NCBI GenBank assembly: GCA_002409965.1
Contig: DHON01000018.1
Coordinates: 1 to 6,866, forward strand
From: Firmicutes bacterium UBA5389
GTDB lineage: Bacteria > Bacillota > DTU025
Direction of reading: 5' to 3'
Length of the DNA: 6,866 nt
The position numbers and the translations under genes were made by a program. Shown in pieces: positions 5,735 to 6,866 of this stretch (position 1 is its first letter; each line of letters begins with the position of its first letter). The notes below the pieces were generated by a model. It ran no database searches. It was given only the letters and a program-made list of their open reading frames with translations, and was not told the origin of the DNA.

Positions 5735-5747
5735 GCCCTGAGAGGGC
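5735..5747 (+). terminator. Small GC hairpin after the hydrolase gene
   Basis: GCCCT (5735-5739) and AGGGC (5743-5747) pair around a 3-base loop directly behind the TAG at 5731-5733. There is no U-tract, so it is at best a weak rho-independent terminator. Confidence 0.25.
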
Positions 5748-5856
5748 AGCGGCGGATAGACGGAGAGTTGCTGTAAGGCGACATCAAGAGAACAAGCGGC
5801 GCGTGGTGAACTATCGAACAGCGACCGGATCCGCGATGACGCTATAATGTAGCATC
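5748..5856. other. Presumed end region of the right-hand IS1634-type element
   Basis: About 110 bp lie between the hydrolase hairpin and the reconstructed transposase stop (5857-5859). The left terminus of the insertion element should fall here, but with the other end outside the window no inverted repeat or target duplication can be recognised. TATAAT at 5843-5848 on the + strand has no matching -35 and is not called as a promoter. Confidence 0.35.
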
Positions 5857-6866
5857 TCACGTTCCGCATGTAGATGTTCCCATCTGCGCATTTGGGGACG
5901 GACCCGACAACCGTGTAAGCGAAGGGTCTGTGTAGATATCGGCCGCAAAGCCCGCGAGCCGAAGGAGTCGCGGTATGTCGAACCCATGTTCGAATCCACC
6001 CAGACGCGGCGTACGATCCCTTCGTGTTCTACATGCGCTACTTGAACTGTGTCGAGCATGTCGAGGATCATCCGGGCCGTGGGTCTCATTGTGTTTCGCT
6101 TGCCAGGTATCATGATGGGCGTGCCCTCGGCTTCAAGGTTGTTGCGCACTCTCCTTTCCAGTAGAGTGGCTATGAACAACGCCATCAGCAGTACGTATCC
6201 CAGCGCCTCTATGCGGCTTTGCTTCTTGAGGAAGACCTGTCCGAGTAGGTATGGGCTCTTGAGGAAGCTGAATCTCGCTTCCACCCTCGACTGCTGCTTG
6301 TACTCCCCCGGTATGCTGCTAGCCGGATGCTTGTCTGCGTCCATTAGGTTGGTTATCAAGACGAAGCAACTCTCGCGTTCACGAGCCTGCTCTACTTGGG
6401 CTTGGTATATCCCGTCTATTGTGACCAACGCCCTGTACACTGTCGTCTCTGCGGGCGAGTTCCTTGGCTTCTTCGGCAATGGCGGCCCGAGCCTTCTCCA
6501 CCCGCTTCATTATGGACTTCTCCTTACGCGAGTCCAGGCTGGACGAGCGCACGGCGATGAGCCGGTAGTCTATTTCGCCTATTCTGTGAACAGTCTCGTA
6601 GACCCAATACTCCGCCGCTTCCTTGCGGGAAGCATAAGAGCCCGCGGGTTCCCAGAGGTCCAAGTCCCAGGCTTTCTTGATGGTTTCAGCCACCAAACCG
6701 CAGGTAGCCGGCATCCGCGAGATGAACTTAACCTGATTGCCTGCCTCTTTCAGGTTCTCGTCCGTAACGAGCGAACTGTAGAGTTGCCCGATAGAACCTC
6801 GCCGTAGTTTAGGACTCCTTCGCGGGTCACGCCTATGCCGAACTGGATTTGCTTAAGGTCGGGCCT
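5857..6866 (-). pseudogene. IS1634-type (IS4 group) transposase, multiply frameshifted and deleted, cut by the right edge
   Basis: Four pieces in changing frames, read leftwards, rebuild one transposase. Piece A (6866-6783) has RPDLKQIQFGIGVTREG and NYGEVLSGN. Piece B (about 6777-6445) has SSLVTDENL, VKFISRMPAT, then YRLIAVRSSSLDSRKEK. Piece C (about 6440-5984) has CFVLITNLMD, YKQQSRVEARFSFLKSP (with the catalytic Glu) and RIEALGYVLLMAL. Piece D (about 5983-5857) has FDIPRLLRLAGFAADIY and ends at TGA 5857-5859. At A/B the second Asp motif (VADS) and about 30 residues are lost. At B/C the FACExDA-to-RGRP region, around 45 residues, is lost. C/D needs only a one-base shift. The family is normally 500-560 residues; the N-terminal part lies outside the window. 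The element cannot transpose by itself. It is related to, but clearly different from, the fragment at 1778-2272. Confidence 0.8.

Noticed and set aside
5843..5848. TATAAT box on the + strand
   Set aside because: No -35 at the right spacing, and transcription would run antisense into a dead transposase.
6049..6807. 252-codon + strand frame opposite the right-hand transposase
   Set aside because: The - strand pieces match IS1634-type motifs in order; the + strand frame is their complement.
1..6866. CRISPR array, tRNA, rRNA, riboswitch or retron-like RNA
   Set aside because: I saw no regularly spaced repeats, cloverleaf, or conserved RNA motif when reading both strands; covariance-model searches could not be run.

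Overview
The window looks like a chromosomal piece from a member of the Bacillota (Firmicutes), probably a moderately GC-rich clostridial or limnochordial lineage. I infer this from the gene content: a helical protein family common in Bacillota, a ComEC-type metallo-beta-lactamase protein with a C-terminal Ada-like zinc-binding tail, an APH(3')-type kinase of Gram-positive style, and IS1634-type transposases. This is recognition from memory, not a database result. The 3243-4400 stretch is visibly more AT-rich than its flanks, which suggests separate acquisition.

The window is mostly a scar zone. Layout from left to right: (1) 1-239, the C-terminal end of a multi-spanning flippase (MATE / polysaccharide-export type) on the + strand. 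(2) 257-801 on the - strand, a collapsed MNT/HepT (MntA-HepT) toxin-antitoxin pair: the nucleotidyltransferase runs by frameshift into the C-terminal two thirds of the HEPN toxin. (3) 1065-1628 on the + strand, an apparently intact helical protein of unknown function with internal repeats. (4) 1714-2272 on the - strand, a 25-residue GGDEF remnant abutting an internally deleted IS1634-type transposase fragment. (5) 2248-2967 on the - strand, a helix-hairpin-helix DNA glycosylase with a [4Fe-4S] motif, its 5' end disturbed by a second kind of transposase fragment. (6) That fragment, about 2947-3246 on the + strand, separates the glycosylase from (7) 3243-4274 on the - strand, a fusion of a P-loop NTPase and an APH(3')-type kinase that ends just before the catalytic HGD loop. 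A translationally coupled upstream remnant lies at 4271-4462. (8) 4683-5733 on the + strand, the ComEC-like hydrolase, whose secretion leader looks broken. (9) 5857-6866 on the - strand, a second, heavily frameshifted IS1634-type transposase running off the right edge.

The genes do not form one pathway. They are best read as unrelated survivors (helical protein, glycosylase, hydrolase domain) between decaying accessory genes (toxin-antitoxin pair, resistance-type kinase, GGDEF protein) and at least three degenerate transposases of two types. I saw no tRNA, rRNA, CRISPR array, riboswitch or replication origin. I did not find a convincing new biological system. The items most worth a second look are the NTPase-APH fusion, the compressed MNT-HepT locus, the helical repeat protein, and the stop-codon hairpin between the flippase and hepT remnants.
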